A stretch of DNA of 64,000 nt from Butyricicoccus porcorum (GCF_002157465.1 NZ_NHOC01000009.1:62218-126217), one strand, 5' to 3'. Shown: positions 16,524-26,777, numbered from the stretch's first letter. Numbers and translations: made by a program. Notes: a model not told the origin generated them from the letters alone.

Positions 16524-17343
16524 CTTACTTTTCTTTTTACAAAAAAAAAAGTAAGCAAAAGAAAAACGTGTGTTTGGAATCCGTCTGCCATACAGGCCAG
16601 CCGGATTCTCCCGTTATCCGCATCGCGCTCTCTTGCCGCTTTCTTTTTGCAAAACAGAAAAATAAGCAAAGAAAAACATTTGTTTGCAATCCGTCTGCCG
16701 TACAGGCCAGCCGGATTCTCCCGTTATCCGCGTCGCGCCTTTTTGCCGCTTTCTTTCTGTAAAACAGAAAAGTAAGCAAAAGAAAAACGTGTGTTTGGAA
16801 TCCGTCTGCCATACAGGCCAGCCGGATTCTCCCGTTATCCGCATCGCGCTCTCTTGCCGCTTTCTTTTTGCAAAACAGAAAAATAAGCAAAAGAAAAACA
16901 TTTGTTTGCAATCCGTCTGCCGTACAGGCCAGCCGGATTCTCCCGTTATCCGCGTCGCGCCTTTTTGCCGCTTTCTTTCTGTAAAACAGAAAAATAAGCA
17001 AAAGAAAAACGTGTGTTTGGAATCCGTCTGCCGTACAGGCCAGCCGGATTCTCCCGTTATCCGCGTCGCGCCTTTTTGCCGCTTTCTTTCTGTAAAACAG
17101 AAAAATAAGCAAAAGAAAAACGTGTGTTTGGAATCCGTCTGCCGTACAGGCCAGCCGGATTCTCCCGTTATCCGCGTCGCGCCTTTTTGCCGCTTTCTTT
17201 CTGTAAAACAGAAAAATAAGCAAAAGAAAAACGTGTGTTTGGAATCCGTCTGCCGTACAGGGCAGCCGGATTCTCCCGTTATCCGCATCGCGCTCTCTTG
17301 CCGCTTTCTCTTTGCGAAATAACAAGCAAAAAAAGAGCGTCTG
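16524..17343. repeat. Seven-copy 111-bp tandem repeat array
   Basis: The block CCGTCTGCC begins at 16581, 16691, 16802, 16913, 17024, 17135 and 17246: period 111 bp (first spacing 110). Two unit types differ at several linked positions (CGTGTGTTTGG...GCATCGCGCTCTC versus CATTTGTTTGC...GCGTCGCGCCTTTTT). Order is A-B-A-B, then two A/B hybrids, then a hybrid with an altered end. Each unit holds a small TTTCTGT-AAA-ACAGAAA hairpin. The left edge is a CTTAC...GTAAG inverted repeat at 16524-16555. Because 111 is divisible by three, both strands are open for over 200 codons, but no gene is called. Confidence 0.92.
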
Positions 17344-17420
17344 TATAGAACTCTCTCCTTTGTCTGCCCGGCAGTCAAAGGAACGGAGGAAATTCGCCGT
17401 AATCTTGTCGCTTTCCTCCC

Positions 17421-17449
17421 TTGAAATAGACTTTCTTTCCCTGTATAAT
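17421..17449 (+). promoter_or_regulatory. Promoter of dapF-pyrG-dapL
   Basis: TTGAAA (17421-17426), 17 nt, TATAAT (17444-17449), 70 nt before dapF. Confidence 0.75.
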
Positions 17450-17519
17450 TAGTCTGAATGTATTTTGTGCGCCCCGGCGCAGCAAACCAATTCTACAGAT
17501 TTTAGAGGATGACACGCAA

Positions 17520-18362
17520 ATGAAGCTGAATTTCACTAAAATGCACGGCTGCGGCAACGACTATATTTATTTTAACTGCTTCAATCAGCAGGTTGCCGAC
17601 CCGGAAGCACTTGCAATCCGTCTGTCCGATCGTCATTTTGGCATCGGCGGCGATGGCATCGTCCTGATCTGCCCTTCTGATGTTGCAGATGCAAAAATGC
17701 GCATGTTCAACGCGGACGGCAGTGAAGGAAAGATGTGCGGCAACGCAACGCGCTGTATCGGTAAGTATATGTACGACAACGGCCTGATTGACAAGCCTGA
17801 GATGACGCTGGAAACGCTCAGCGGCATCAAGCTGCTCAAAATGGTCGCAGAAGACGGCAAAATTGTCCGTGTCACCGTCGACATGGGCAAGGCAATCCTG
17901 AAGCCGTCGGAAATTCCGACAAAGTTCACGGGCGATCTCGCCGTTTCCGTTCCGCTCGATGTGGACGGCAAACAGTATGCGGTCACCTGTGTCTCCATGG
18001 GCAACCCTCACTGCGTTGTCTTTGTCGATGAGGATGTCGAAACTCTCGACCTCCCCGCAATCGGCCCGTCGTTCGAGAACCATGAGATGTTCCCCGAACG
18101 CATCAACACTGAATTTATCCGTGTCATCGACGATCACACCCTGCAAATGCGTGTCTGGGAACGCGGCAGCGGTGAAACCTGGGCATGCGGCACAGGCGCA
18201 TGCGCGGCAGCTGTCGCAGCTGTCCTGAACGGCTATTGCCCCAAGGGCGAGGATATCACAATCCATCTGCGCGGCGGTGATCTGACGATCTGTTATACCG
18301 ATGAGGCCGTGTTCCTCAGCGGTTCTGCAACTACTGTATTTGAAGGGAGCGTGGAAGCATGA
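17520..18362 (+). CDS. dapF: Diaminopimelate epimerase
   Basis: 280 residues. Converts LL- to meso-diaminopimelate for lysine and peptidoglycan. Both catalytic cysteines are visible: MCGNATRC near residue 75 and WACGTGACA near residue 222; the N-terminal MHGCGNDYI motif is also intact. The stop overlaps the pyrG start by 4 bp (ATGA), so translation is coupled. Together with dapL downstream it forms the two-step branch that bypasses acylated intermediates. Confidence 0.96.
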   Translation: MKLNFTKMHGCGNDYIYFNCFNQQVADPEALAIRLSDRHFGIGGDGIVLICPSDVADAKMRMFNADGSEGKMCGNATRCIGKYMYDNGLIDKPEMTLETLSGIKLLKMVAEDGKIVRVTVDMGKAILKPSEIPTKFTGDLAVSVPLDVDGKQYAVTCVSMGNPHCVVFVDEDVETLDLPAIGPSFENHEMFPERINTEFIRVIDDHTLQMRVWERGSGETWACGTGACAAAVAAVLNGYCPKGEDITIHLRGGDLTICYTDEAVFLSGSATTVFEGSVEA

Positions 18363-19981
18363 CCAAGTATATCTTTGTAACCGGCGGTGTCGTTTCCGGC
18401 CTCGGTAAGGGCATTACGGCTGCTTCACTTGGCCGACTGCTCAAAAGCCGCGGCCTGAAGGTCGCTGCGCAAAAGCTCGATCCGTATATCAATGTCGATC
18501 CGGGTACGATGAGCCCGTTTCAGCACGGCGAAGTGTATGTCACTGAAGACGGCGCGGAAACCGACCTCGACCTCGGACATTACGAGCGCTTTATTGACGA
18601 GGATCTGAATAAGTATTCCAACCTGACCACAGGCAAGGTGTACTGGAATGTCCTCAACAAGGAACGTGACGGCAAATATCTGGGCGAAACCGTCCAGGTT
18701 ATCCCGCACATCACCGATGAAATCAAATCGTTTATCTATTCGGTCGGCAAAAAGACCAGCGCCGACGTTGTCATCACCGAAATCGGCGGTACGACCGGCG
18801 ACATTGAGTCTCAGCCGTTCCTGGAGGCGATCCGTCAGGTATCCACAGAGGTCGGACGCCGCAACTGCCTGTTCATCCATGTCACGCTGGTTCCGTTTAT
18901 TTCCGGCTCGGATGAACCGAAATCCAAGCCGACACAGCACTCTGTCAAAGAGCTGCGCGGCCTGGGCATCCAGCCGGATATGATTGTCTGCCGTGTTGAC
19001 CAGCCGCTGACCGATGACATCCGCCACAAGATTTCCATGTTCTGCAATGTTCAGCCGGACTGTGTCATTGAAAACAGAACCGTGCCGGTGCTGTATCAGG
19101 CACCGATGATGCTGGAGCAGAGTCATTTCTGTGATATCGTCTGCCGAGAGCTGGTGCTCGACTGCCGCAAGGGAGATATGAGCGAGTGGTATGAAATGCT
19201 CGACCGCATCGACAGCCGCAAGGGCAGCGTCAAAATCGGCCTGGTTGGCAAATATGTCCGCCTGCATGACGCCTATCTGTCCGTCGCGGAAGCCCTGCAA
19301 CATGCGGGGTATGAAAACGGCACGGAGGTCGAAATCGAGTGGATTGATTCCGAGGAGATCAATGACTCCTCTGTGGACAAGCTGCTTTCCGGCTGTGACG
19401 GTATCATCCTGCCGGGCGGCTTCGGTTCGCGCGGCATCGAGGGAATGGTCTGCGCGGCAGAATACTGCCGTGTCCGCAAGGTTCCGTATTTCGGCATCTG
19501 CCTCGGCATGCAGATTGCCGTAATCTCCTATGCGCGCAACGTGCTCGGCTATGAGGATGCAAATTCCGGTGAATTTGACCCGGAGAGCCAGCACTGTGTC
19601 ATCGACCTGATGGAAAGCCAGCAGGGTGTTTCCAAGAAGGGCGGCACCATGCGTCTGGGCGCATATCCGTGCCACATCCGTCCGGGTACGAAGATGGCAG
19701 AGGCATATCAGCAGGAGGATATTTCCGAACGTCATCGTCACCGCTACGAATTCAACAATCAGTTCCGTCAGGAATTTGAGAGCAATGGCCTGACCATCTC
19801 CGGCACCTCCCCATCCGGCGAGCTGGTGGAGACGGTCGAAATCGCGGAGCATCCGTTCTATGTCGGTGTTCAGTTCCATCCGGAATTCAAATCCCGTCCG
19901 AACCGCGCCCATCCGCTGTTTAAAGCGTTTATTGCAGCATCTATGAAAAGGAGAGATACAACCTATGAAAGTGAATCATAA
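18359..19981 (+). CDS. pyrG: CTP synthase
   Basis: 540 residues, standard length. The N-terminal synthetase domain starts [16 protein letters not shown] (P-loop), with [15 protein letters not shown]; the C-terminal class I glutaminase domain has the Cys motif GICLGMQ and the His-Glu pair in FHPEFKSRP. Makes CTP from UTP, glutamine and ATP. It overlaps dapF by 4 bp and dapL by 17 bp. Confidence 0.97.
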   Translation: MTKYIFVTGGVVSGLGKGITAASLGRLLKSRGLKVAAQKLDPYINVDPGTMSPFQHGEVYVTEDGAETDLDLGHYERFIDEDLNKYSNLTTGKVYWNVLNKERDGKYLGETVQVIPHITDEIKSFIYSVGKKTSADVVITEIGGTTGDIESQPFLEAIRQVSTEVGRRNCLFIHVTLVPFISGSDEPKSKPTQHSVKELRGLGIQPDMIVCRVDQPLTDDIRHKISMFCNVQPDCVIENRTVPVLYQAPMMLEQSHFCDIVCRELVLDCRKGDMSEWYEMLDRIDSRKGSVKIGLVGKYVRLHDAYLSVAEALQHAGYENGTEVEIEWIDSEEINDSSVDKLLSGCDGIILPGGFGSRGIEGMVCAAEYCRVRKVPYFGICLGMQIAVISYARNVLGYEDANSGEFDPESQHCVIDLMESQQGVSKKGGTMRLGAYPCHIRPGTKMAEAYQQEDISERHRHRYEFNNQFRQEFESNGLTISGTSPSGELVETVEIAEHPFYVGVQFHPEFKSRPNRAHPLFKAFIAASMKRRDTTYESES

Positions 19982-21146
19982 TTTTGCGAATATTGCACAG
20001 AGCTATCTGTTTTCTACCATCGCGCAGAAGGTTGCGGACTATACCGCAGCGCATCCGGATGCACCGGTTATCCGCATGGGCATCGGCGATGTCACCCTGC
20101 CGCTGCCGCAGGCTTCCATCGACGCGATGCATGCCGCTGTCGATGAGCTGAGCCATCAGGAGAGCTTCCGCGGCTATGGCCCGGAGCAAGGCTATGACTT
20201 CCTGAAGGATGCCATCCAGGCATACTATGCTTCTCACGGCACCCAGCTGGAATCGGATGAAATCTTTGTTTCCGACGGTGCAAAGTCCGATGTCGGCAAC
20301 ATTCTCGACCTGTTCGATCAGGATAACACCGTCCTCGTTCCGGATCCGGTTTATCCGGTTTATGTCGACACCAACACGATGGCAGGCCGCAAGATCCTGT
20401 ATATGGATGCAAATGAATCCAACGGCTTCCTGCCGCTGCCGGATCCGGCTGTCAAGGCAGACATCATCTACCTCTGCTCCCCGAACAACCCGACCGGTGC
20501 TGTTTACGACCGTGCCGGCCTGAAGGCATGGGTTGACTATGCACTGGCAAATCAGGCAGTGATCCTGTTCGACGCAGCTTACGAGTGCTTTGTAGCAGAC
20601 GAAAACCTGCCGCGCAGCATCTTTGAAATCGAAGGTGCAAAGAAGTGTGCCATTGAATTCTGCTCGTTCTCCAAGACCGCAGGCTTCACCGGTACCCGCT
20701 GCGGCTACACGGTCGTCCCGCTGGAGCTGGAGTTTGAGGGCATGAACCTCAACAAGATGTGGCTGCGCCGCCAGACCACCAAGTTCAATGGCGTCGCTTA
20801 CATTGTCCAGCGCGGTGCGGCTGCTGTCTTCACCGAAGAAGGCGTCAAGCAGGTACAGGAGCATCTGGACTACTACCGCGAAAATGCACGCATTCTCGCA
20901 GATGCAATGGATGAACTCGGCATCTGGTACACCGGCGGCAAAAACTCCCCGTACATCTGGCTCAAGTGCCCGAACGGCATGGAGTCCTGGGAATTTTTTG
21001 ACTACCTGCTGGAGAATGCCAACGTTGTCGGCACGCCGGGCGCCGGATTTGGTGAAAACGGCAAAAACTTTTTCCGTCTGACTGCATTTGGTGACCGTGA
21101 TAAGACGAAGGAAGCCGTTGAGCGCATCAAAAAGCTGCTTTCCTGA
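19965..21146 (+). CDS. dapL: LL-diaminopimelate aminotransferase
   Basis: 393 residues, class I/II PLP aminotransferase. Converts tetrahydrodipicolinate directly to LL-diaminopimelate with glutamate as donor. Seen: [29 protein letters not shown], and the PLP-lysine segment [17 protein letters not shown]. The start lies inside pyrG, behind AAAAGGAGAG. DapL is typical of Clostridia, Chlamydiae and plants. Confidence 0.94.
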   Translation: MKVNHNFANIAQSYLFSTIAQKVADYTAAHPDAPVIRMGIGDVTLPLPQASIDAMHAAVDELSHQESFRGYGPEQGYDFLKDAIQAYYASHGTQLESDEIFVSDGAKSDVGNILDLFDQDNTVLVPDPVYPVYVDTNTMAGRKILYMDANESNGFLPLPDPAVKADIIYLCSPNNPTGAVYDRAGLKAWVDYALANQAVILFDAAYECFVADENLPRSIFEIEGAKKCAIEFCSFSKTAGFTGTRCGYTVVPLELEFEGMNLNKMWLRRQTTKFNGVAYIVQRGAAAVFTEEGVKQVQEHLDYYRENARILADAMDELGIWYTGGKNSPYIWLKCPNGMESWEFFDYLLENANVVGTPGAGFGENGKNFFRLTAFGDRDKTKEAVERIKKLLS

Positions 21147-21204
21147 ACTTTTTCTGACGTAAAAAGCGTCTTCTAAAACTTTTTACGGAAACTATACATT
21201 TTCA

Positions 21205-21247
21205 CAAGGGACGTGTGGGCCATTCCTGCGCGTCCCTTGACTTTTTG
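21205..21247 (+). terminator. Terminator of dapF-pyrG-dapL
   Basis: CAAGGGACG pairs with CGTCCCTTG around a 17-nt loop and is followed by ACTTTTTG. The end of its stem doubles as the -35 of the next promoter. Confidence 0.8.
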
Positions 21248-21265
21248 TTACTCAAAAGGTATAAT
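21237..21265 (+). promoter_or_regulatory. Promoter of the LtaS-family gene
   Basis: TTGACT (21237-21242), 17 nt, TATAAT (21260-21265). The -35 overlaps the preceding terminator stem. Confidence 0.75.
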
Positions 21266-21301
21266 AACCGTGTTTTAAGTCCAATGGAGGCGCTTTTAAG
21301 A

Positions 21302-23143
21302 ATGAAAAATAAGTTAAATTTGTGTAAACAGTTTCTCGCGTCCAACATAGGAATGATTTTCTTTTATCTCACGCCGCTGGCAACCTTCCTCATGGTGGAG
21401 GTGCTGGAATTCGGCGGAAGCGACAGCGAATGCATGCTGCCGAACAGCTTTGCTTTCTGGGTAAACCTGATGTTCTATTATGGTGTCTTCCTCCTGTTCC
21501 GCGCGGTGACCGGACGCACCCGTTTTTCTATCATTTTTCTCAACCTGGTCTTTCTCATCTTTGGCGTCATCAACTACTATTCGATCGATATCCGCAATTC
21601 ACCGGTTGTCCCGTGGGACCTGTACGCGGTAGGAACCGCAGCACAGGCGCTCGATGGCTTTACCTGGACGATTCCCCCGCAGGTCATTGCCTGTGTGGTT
21701 GGCTGCATCATCTGGTGGGTCATCACAATGCGCATGAAATTCCCTGTACCGCGGGTGCGCAAACGCGTGGAACTGTTCGCGGCTTCTGCCGTGATGCTGA
21801 CCGCCTTTACGCTGATTGCAACCGTCGGACGGGATAACTTCTACATCAGTGCATGGCGTCAGGTAACGGCCAACCGCCGCAACGGCATGGCACTCAACTT
21901 CACCATCAACATGGATTCGCTGTTCAACGAGGCACCAAGCGATTATTCCAAAGAGAATGCAAACACCATTCTCTCCTCGGTCTCCAGCGATGAAACCGCA
22001 GACACAGCCACAGAACAGCCGAACATCATCGCCATCATGGATGAAACCTTTGCAGATCTGTCCATCCTCGGTGATTTGAATCTGGAAAACATCGATGACG
22101 TGATGCCGTTTGTTCACTCGCTGAGTGAAGACGACAATGCCATCACCGGACAGCTGGTTGTCCCTGCCTTCGGCGGCGGCACCTGCAACTCGGAATATGA
22201 ATTCCTGACCAGCAATACTTACGCATTTTTCAAATCCGGCAGCTATCCGATGCTGCAATATGTCCACGGTGAAACCGAATCCCTCGCTTCGGTTCTGTCG
22301 GAGCAGGGCTACAGCACAGTGGCCATTCATCCGTATTACGGCTCCGGCTGGGGACGCAACCGTGCGTATCCGCTGATGGGCTTTGATACCTTCCTCGACA
22401 TTGACGACTTCGATGACGAAACCACCGAATATCTCCGCCGCTATGTCAGCGACAATTCGTCATTTGACAAGATCATCGAGACCTATGAATCGAACAATGC
22501 GGAATCGGATGATCCGCTGTTCCTGTTCAACGTCACGATGCAGAACCATTGCGGCTATGATACGGTTTATTCCAACTTCCCGGAAACCGTCGAGTTTGAA
22601 TATGATTCACTGTATCCGTACACCAAGCAGTACCTCTCCCTGATTCAGGAATCCGACCGCGCGATTGAAAAGCTGGTGGAATACTTCAGTGAACAGGATG
22701 AGCCGACGATCATTGTCTTCTTCGGCGACCATATGCCGTACATCGAAAATTCGTATTACAACCATCTGACCATGTATTCCACCAAGACGGATGCAGAAAT
22801 CGAGATGGATAAACACACCGTTCCGTTCTTCATCTGGGCGAACTATGACATTGAAGGCTACGATGCCGGACGCATCAGCGCCAACTATCTTGGGCCGATG
22901 ACGCTCGACGTTGCCGGTGCACAGATGAGCGAATATGAGGAATATGTCTACAGCCTGAAGGACGAATATCCGGTTATTTCGGCAACCGGCTGCATCAACA
23001 AGGATGGTATTTTCGTCCCGTTGGAAATGGCAGCACAGGATCTGCACGACTATAAAATCGTACAATACGAATACGTCTTCGACAATGAGGGCGGCACGGA
23101 CACCGGCTCCGACACTCCCGTCGCAGGAAGCGCAGCAAGCTGA
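21302..23143 (+). CDS. LTA synthase family (sulfatase-fold) membrane protein
   Basis: 613 residues from the ATG at 21302 (GGAGG about 11 nt upstream). Five N-terminal membrane helices (roughly residues 15-190) are followed by an extracellular alkaline-phosphatase/sulfatase-fold domain: IIAIMDETFADL (metal site), GGGTCNSEYEFL with the presumed Thr nucleophile, HPYYGSGWGRN, FNVTMQNHCGY and FFGDHMPYIE. Such enzymes transfer glycerol-phosphate from phosphatidylglycerol onto teichoic acid or related polymers; the exact acceptor is not evident. Monocistronic; its terminator carries the IS insertion at 23181. Confidence 0.87.
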   Translation: MKNKLNLCKQFLASNIGMIFFYLTPLATFLMVEVLEFGGSDSECMLPNSFAFWVNLMFYYGVFLLFRAVTGRTRFSIIFLNLVFLIFGVINYYSIDIRNSPVVPWDLYAVGTAAQALDGFTWTIPPQVIACVVGCIIWWVITMRMKFPVPRVRKRVELFAASAVMLTAFTLIATVGRDNFYISAWRQVTANRRNGMALNFTINMDSLFNEAPSDYSKENANTILSSVSSDETADTATEQPNIIAIMDETFADLSILGDLNLENIDDVMPFVHSLSEDDNAITGQLVVPAFGGGTCNSEYEFLTSNTYAFFKSGSYPMLQYVHGETESLASVLSEQGYSTVAIHPYYGSGWGRNRAYPLMGFDTFLDIDDFDDETTEYLRRYVSDNSSFDKIIETYESNNAESDDPLFLFNVTMQNHCGYDTVYSNFPETVEFEYDSLYPYTKQYLSLIQESDRAIEKLVEYFSEQDEPTIIVFFGDHMPYIENSYYNHLTMYSTKTDAEIEMDKHTVPFFIWANYDIEGYDAGRISANYLGPMTLDVAGAQMSEYEEYVYSLKDEYPVISATGCINKDGIFVPLEMAAQDLHDYKIVQYEYVFDNEGGTDTGSDTPVAGSAAS

Positions 23144-23154
23144 CACACATACAA

Positions 23155-23180
23155 ACGGAAGCAGAAAAATCTGCTTCCGT
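23155..23180. repeat. Left 26-bp target-site duplication (entire terminator hairpin)
   Basis: ACGGAAGCAGA...TCTGCTTCCGT palindrome, identical to 24686-24711. It abuts the left end of the insertion sequence. Without a T-tract here, the left copy has lost terminator function. Confidence 0.85.
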
Positions 23181-24685
23181 CAGCCTGTCGAAAAAGTCGC
23201 CGAAAGGCGGCTTTTTCTGTTATAATAAAGATAAGAAAGACAGGTGATAAAATGATAGTAAAAGGGAAGGAAAACAGAGAGGCAGTAGAGATTGTAAGTC
23301 TGGATATGTTAGTGCCCGAGGATCATCTACCGAGGAAAATAGATGCAGCAGTAGATTTCAAACAAATTTATGAATTTGTAGATGATTTGTACTGCAAGGA
23401 CAACGGCAGGCCAAGTATCGATCCGGTAGTATTGTTTAAGATTGTAATGATACAGCACATATATGGGATACCATCGCTCCGGCGGACGCTGGAAGAAGTG
23501 AATATGAATGTTGCATACAGGTGGTTTATCGGTTATCCATTGAATGAACAGGTGCCGCATTTTTCAACAGTAAGCTATCATTTTAAGCATCGTTTTACAA
23601 CAGCAACTGTAGAATATATATTTCGGTGGATATTGAACACAGCAGCAAAGGAAGGATTTCTGGATACGAGTGCAATTTTTATCGATGGGACACATATCAA
23701 AGCAAGTGCAAACATGAAGAAAAAAGCACGAAAAGCTGTTCCAGTTGAAGCAAAACGATATGCAAAGGAGCTGCGGGAAGAAATTAACAGAGATCGCGAA
23801 GAACACGACAAAAAGCCATTCGATGATGATGACGATTCAACACCGCCAAAGGAGAAAGAAATAACAGTTTCGACAACGGATCCGGATGCCGGCGTATTCC
23901 ATAAAGGTGAACACAAGAAGTGTTTTGCCTACGAAGCGCATACAGCCTGTGACAAGCATAATTTTATTCTCGACGTAGAAGTAACAGCAGGAAATGTACA
24001 TGACAGTGTAGCATTTGACCCGTTATATGACCAGCTTTGCGAACATTACCCAGAACATAAAACGATAGTAGCAGACAGCGCCTACAAAACTCCTTCGATT
24101 TGCAAACGTATTTTTGAGAGTGGAAGAGTATTATCTACAGCATATAAACGTCCAATGATAAAGAAAGAAGGTCATGAATGGTGGAAATATGTTTATGATG
24201 AGTATTATGATTGTGTAATCTGTCCGGAGTATAAAACACTTCATTATGCAACAACGAACAAAGATGGATATCGTGAATATAAGAGCAGGTCATACGTCTG
24301 CGAACATTGTCCGACCAGAGAGCTGTGTACATCGAGTGCAAAGTTTGAAAAGACTGTCACCAGACACGTATGGGCTGATTATGTAGAGTTGGCAGAAGAC
24401 GCACGTCATATGACTGAATATCGTGACTTATATAAACTCCGACAACAAAAGATTGAACGTGTATTTGCAGATGCCAAAGAAAAGCATGGTATGCGCTATA
24501 CACAATATCGAGGCTTGGCTCAAGTTACCAACTGGGTGAAGCTTAAATTTGCTGCCATGAATCTGAAAAAGCTGGCTATGTGGAAGTGGAAGATCCATTT
24601 CCCTATTCCAGTTTTCCGGCTTTTTCCCTATATGTGCCAAAATCTGGCTCTCGCTTAATGCGCAGCCGGGTTCTTCGACAGGCTG
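23181..24685 (+). mobile_element. IS1182-family insertion sequence (1505 bp)
   Basis: The ends are an inverted repeat beginning CAGCCTGTCGAA (23181 onward, and reverse-complemented up to 24685). It contains one transposase gene and is flanked by a 26-bp direct duplication. A terminator-like hairpin at 23191-23216 (AAAAAG-CGCC...GGCG-CTTTTT) just inside the left end would block transcription entering from outside. The AT-rich codon use of the transposase differs from the neighbours and suggests recent acquisition. Confidence 0.9.
23252..24658 (+). CDS. IS1182-family transposase
   Basis: 468 residues, intact. The N-terminal domain (SLDMLVPEDHLPRKIDAAV, then SIDPVVLFKIVMIQ and GIPSLRRTLEEVNMN) and the DDE-type core (FIDGTHIKASAN, VADSAYKTPS, and KIERVFADAKEKHGMRYT with the final Glu region) are typical. 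Catalyses movement of the element at 23181-24685. Start ATG at 23252 with AGGTGAT upstream. Confidence 0.93.
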   Translation: MIVKGKENREAVEIVSLDMLVPEDHLPRKIDAAVDFKQIYEFVDDLYCKDNGRPSIDPVVLFKIVMIQHIYGIPSLRRTLEEVNMNVAYRWFIGYPLNEQVPHFSTVSYHFKHRFTTATVEYIFRWILNTAAKEGFLDTSAIFIDGTHIKASANMKKKARKAVPVEAKRYAKELREEINRDREEHDKKPFDDDDDSTPPKEKEITVSTTDPDAGVFHKGEHKKCFAYEAHTACDKHNFILDVEVTAGNVHDSVAFDPLYDQLCEHYPEHKTIVADSAYKTPSICKRIFESGRVLSTAYKRPMIKKEGHEWWKYVYDEYYDCVICPEYKTLHYATTNKDGYREYKSRSYVCEHCPTRELCTSSAKFEKTVTRHVWADYVELAEDARHMTEYRDLYKLRQQKIERVFADAKEKHGMRYTQYRGLAQVTNWVKLKFAAMNLKKLAMWKWKIHFPIPVFRLFPYMCQNLALA

Positions 24686-24720
24686 ACGGAAGCAGAAAAA
24701 TCTGCTTCCGTTTTTTTCTT
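24686..24720 (+). terminator. Right 26-bp duplication; terminator hairpin with T-tract
   Basis: Same hairpin as 23155-23180, but followed by seven Ts, so this copy keeps terminator function. It was probably the original terminator of the LtaS-family gene and now also ends the IS transcript. Confidence 0.85.
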
Positions 24721-24747
24721 GCTCCGGAACCGACGGACTGGTATACT
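24719..24747 (+). promoter_or_regulatory. Promoter of the Gfo/Idh/MocA gene
   Basis: TTGCTC, 17 nt, TATACT (24742-24747), about 33 nt before the start. Confidence 0.5.
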
Positions 24748-24779
24748 GGTTGTAACAACAGTAAGGAGGTTTCCCCATT

Positions 24780-25952
24780 ATGAAGAAACTGCGCATCGGC
24801 GTCGTCGGTCTCGGCGATATCAGTCATGTCTATCTGACCACGCTTCAAAAATACAGCGATCTTGTCACACTCTGTGCCTGTGCTTCACGTACACTGGAAA
24901 AAGCCCAGCGCAAAGCGGCCGAATATGGCATTCCGCAGGCGTATGCCTGTGCAGAGGATCTGATCCGCGAAGCGGATGTCGATCTCATCCTCAATCTGAC
25001 CACACCGGACATGCACTATCCGCTCAACAAGCTCGCACTCGAATGCGGCAAACATGTCTATACGGAAAAGCCGCTCGCAGGCTCCTTTGCCGAAGGGCAG
25101 GAACTGATGCAGCTTGCCGCACAGAACAATCTGCGCGTCGGCTGTGCGCCGGACACGTTCCTCGGCGGCCGCCTGCAAACCTGCCGCGATGTGCTCGATG
25201 CAGGCACCATCGGCGAAGTCATCGGTGCTTCTGCGTTCGTCATCTATCACGGCGGTGAAACATTCCATCCCAATCCGGCGTTTTTCTATCACAAGGGAGC
25301 CGGCCCGCTGATGGATATCGGCCCATATTATGTCACCGCCCTGCTCTCCCTGCTCGGCCCGGTCAGCACCTGCTGTGCCATGTCCAAGCGTACCTTTGAC
25401 ACGCGCCCGATCACCAGCCAGCCGCACTGCGGGGAACAGATTGACGTCGAAGTGGACACCTATACCACCGGCCTGATGCAATTTGCCTCCGGTGCAATTG
25501 GTACCGCGATGTTCTCGTTTGATGTGTGGGATTCCAACCTGCCGCGCATGGAACTCTACGGCACAAAGGGCACGCTGTGCATTCCGGATATCGACCCGCT
25601 GGACGGCCCGAATATTTTCGGCGGTGACATCCTCCTGCGCACACAGGATAATTACCGCTGGTACCAGATGCCGCGCGCACAGGCTGATCTGGACAAAGAC
25701 TGGATTCACATCCCCATTACCCGCCCGTTCCGTTCCACCAGCCATGCGGAAAACAGCCGCGGCATCGGCCTGATCGACATGGTGCTTGCCATTGCGAAAA
25801 ACCGTCCGGAGCGTGCCAGCGGTGCGATGGCTCTGCATTCGCTCGAAGTCATGGAACACATGCTGGACTCGGCACAGAGTCAGCAGTTCCGCACGATGCA
25901 GACAACATTTGACCGTCCTGCCCCGCTGCCGGAAGATTTCCCGGTACGATAA
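24780..25952 (+). CDS. Gfo/Idh/MocA family NAD(P)-dependent oxidoreductase
   Basis: 390 residues with GGAGG at the start. N-terminal Rossmann fold (IGVVGLGDIS), the EKPLAGSFAEG motif carrying the family Lys, and a C-terminal beta-sheet domain (FYHKGAGPLMDIGPYYVTAL). Members oxidise or reduce sugars, inositols and related polyols; the substrate is not predictable here. Single gene between the IS and a strong bidirectional terminator. Confidence 0.88.
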   Translation: MKKLRIGVVGLGDISHVYLTTLQKYSDLVTLCACASRTLEKAQRKAAEYGIPQAYACAEDLIREADVDLILNLTTPDMHYPLNKLALECGKHVYTEKPLAGSFAEGQELMQLAAQNNLRVGCAPDTFLGGRLQTCRDVLDAGTIGEVIGASAFVIYHGGETFHPNPAFFYHKGAGPLMDIGPYYVTALLSLLGPVSTCCAMSKRTFDTRPITSQPHCGEQIDVEVDTYTTGLMQFASGAIGTAMFSFDVWDSNLPRMELYGTKGTLCIPDIDPLDGPNIFGGDILLRTQDNYRWYQMPRAQADLDKDWIHIPITRPFRSTSHAENSRGIGLIDMVLAIAKNRPERASGAMALHSLEVMEHMLDSAQSQQFRTMQTTFDRPAPLPEDFPVR

Positions 25953-25995
25953 AAAACAGCGCAGCCCCAATCAATGCCGGGGCTGCGCTGTTATC
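25950..25995. terminator. Bidirectional terminator
   Basis: ACAGCGCAGCCCC/CGGGGCTGCGCTGT, a 13-14 bp stem at 25956-25991, with A6 on the left and a T-rich right side. It serves the oxidoreductase (+) and, with TTTTTT, the uridine phosphorylase gene (-). Confidence 0.88.
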
Positions 25996-26014
25996 TTGTC
26001 TGCCGTTGTACGGA

Positions 26015-26773
26015 TCATGATCTGTTATCCTCCCGGATCAGTCTGCGGATGGCTTCGACAGCCGCACGAATGCCGCGCTGTGCGGCACCCTCCGGCACGG
26101 CAGGAGCTTCGCTCTCATCGTTCCACAGCACATTGAGCACCGTGCCGCAGCGCACATGCAGGCAGGCACCTGCGACGAACAGTGCCGCAGATTCCATCTC
26201 ACTGGCCAGTACACCCGCCGCTGTCCATGCGTTCCACTTCTCCTGCAACTGTGCCGCAATCGGCATGCACTGTGGCCGGATCTCGCCATAAAAGCTGTCC
26301 TTGGACTGGATAACGCCGACATGCGTGCGGAAGCCCAGCGCCTCGCAGGCATCTGCCAGTGCGCGCACAATCGGATAACTCGCCGCTGCGGGATATTCCA
26401 GCGGGAGATATTCACGCGAAGTGCCCTCCTGCCGCACAGCCGCAGTCGCTACTACCACATCACCGCCGCGCACGGACGCATCCACACCGCCGCAGGTGCC
26501 GACACGGATAAAGGTATCCGCGCCGCATTCCACCAGTTCCTCCAGTGCAATCGCCGCAGACGGCCCGCCGATTCCGGTGGAACAGACAGACACCTTTTCC
26601 CCGTCCAGAAAGCCTGTCCAGACGTTAAATTCCCGATTAGAGGAAACTGCATGGGCGTCATCGAAAAACGCCGCTATAGCTGCACAGCGCCCGGGGTCAC
26701 CGGGCAGAATGACATATCGTCCGATCTCTTTTGCCGTACACTGCAAATGCATCTGTTTTCCATCGATCAGCAT
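26015..26773 (-). CDS. udp: Uridine phosphorylase-like nucleoside phosphorylase
   Basis: 252 residues from the ATG at 26773 (GGAAGGAAT upstream). Splits nucleosides with phosphate to free base and ribose-1-phosphate. Motifs: VILPGDPGR (phosphate), FIRVGTCGG, and the ribose/base loop VLASEMESAALFV of the PNP/UDP family. Uridine is the most likely substrate by similarity, though other nucleosides are possible. It follows the DUF951 gene by 4 nt and shares its transcript. Confidence 0.85.
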   Translation of the reverse strand: MLIDGKQMHLQCTAKEIGRYVILPGDPGRCAAIAAFFDDAHAVSSNREFNVWTGFLDGEKVSVCSTGIGGPSAAIALEELVECGADTFIRVGTCGGVDASVRGGDVVVATAAVRQEGTSREYLPLEYPAAASYPIVRALADACEALGFRTHVGVIQSKDSFYGEIRPQCMPIAAQLQEKWNAWTAAGVLASEMESAALFVAGACLHVRCGTVLNVLWNDESEAPAVPEGAAQRGIRAAVEAIRRLIREDNRS

Positions 26774-26777
26774 GGTA

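Noticed and set aside
16537-17325. Long open frames on both strands across the 111-bp repeat array
   Set aside because: They exist only because the repeat period is divisible by three; the translations are repeats without a start signal or known domain.
16524-17343. Possible CRISPR array
   Set aside because: Units are contiguous 111-bp repeats with no unique spacers and no cas genes nearby. The 200-bp array at 51780 fails for the same reason.
23181-24685. Larger genomic island or prophage around the IS element
   Set aside because: Only one transposase with precise ends is present; flanking genes are ordinary chromosomal genes and no integrase, phage or conjugation genes are seen.
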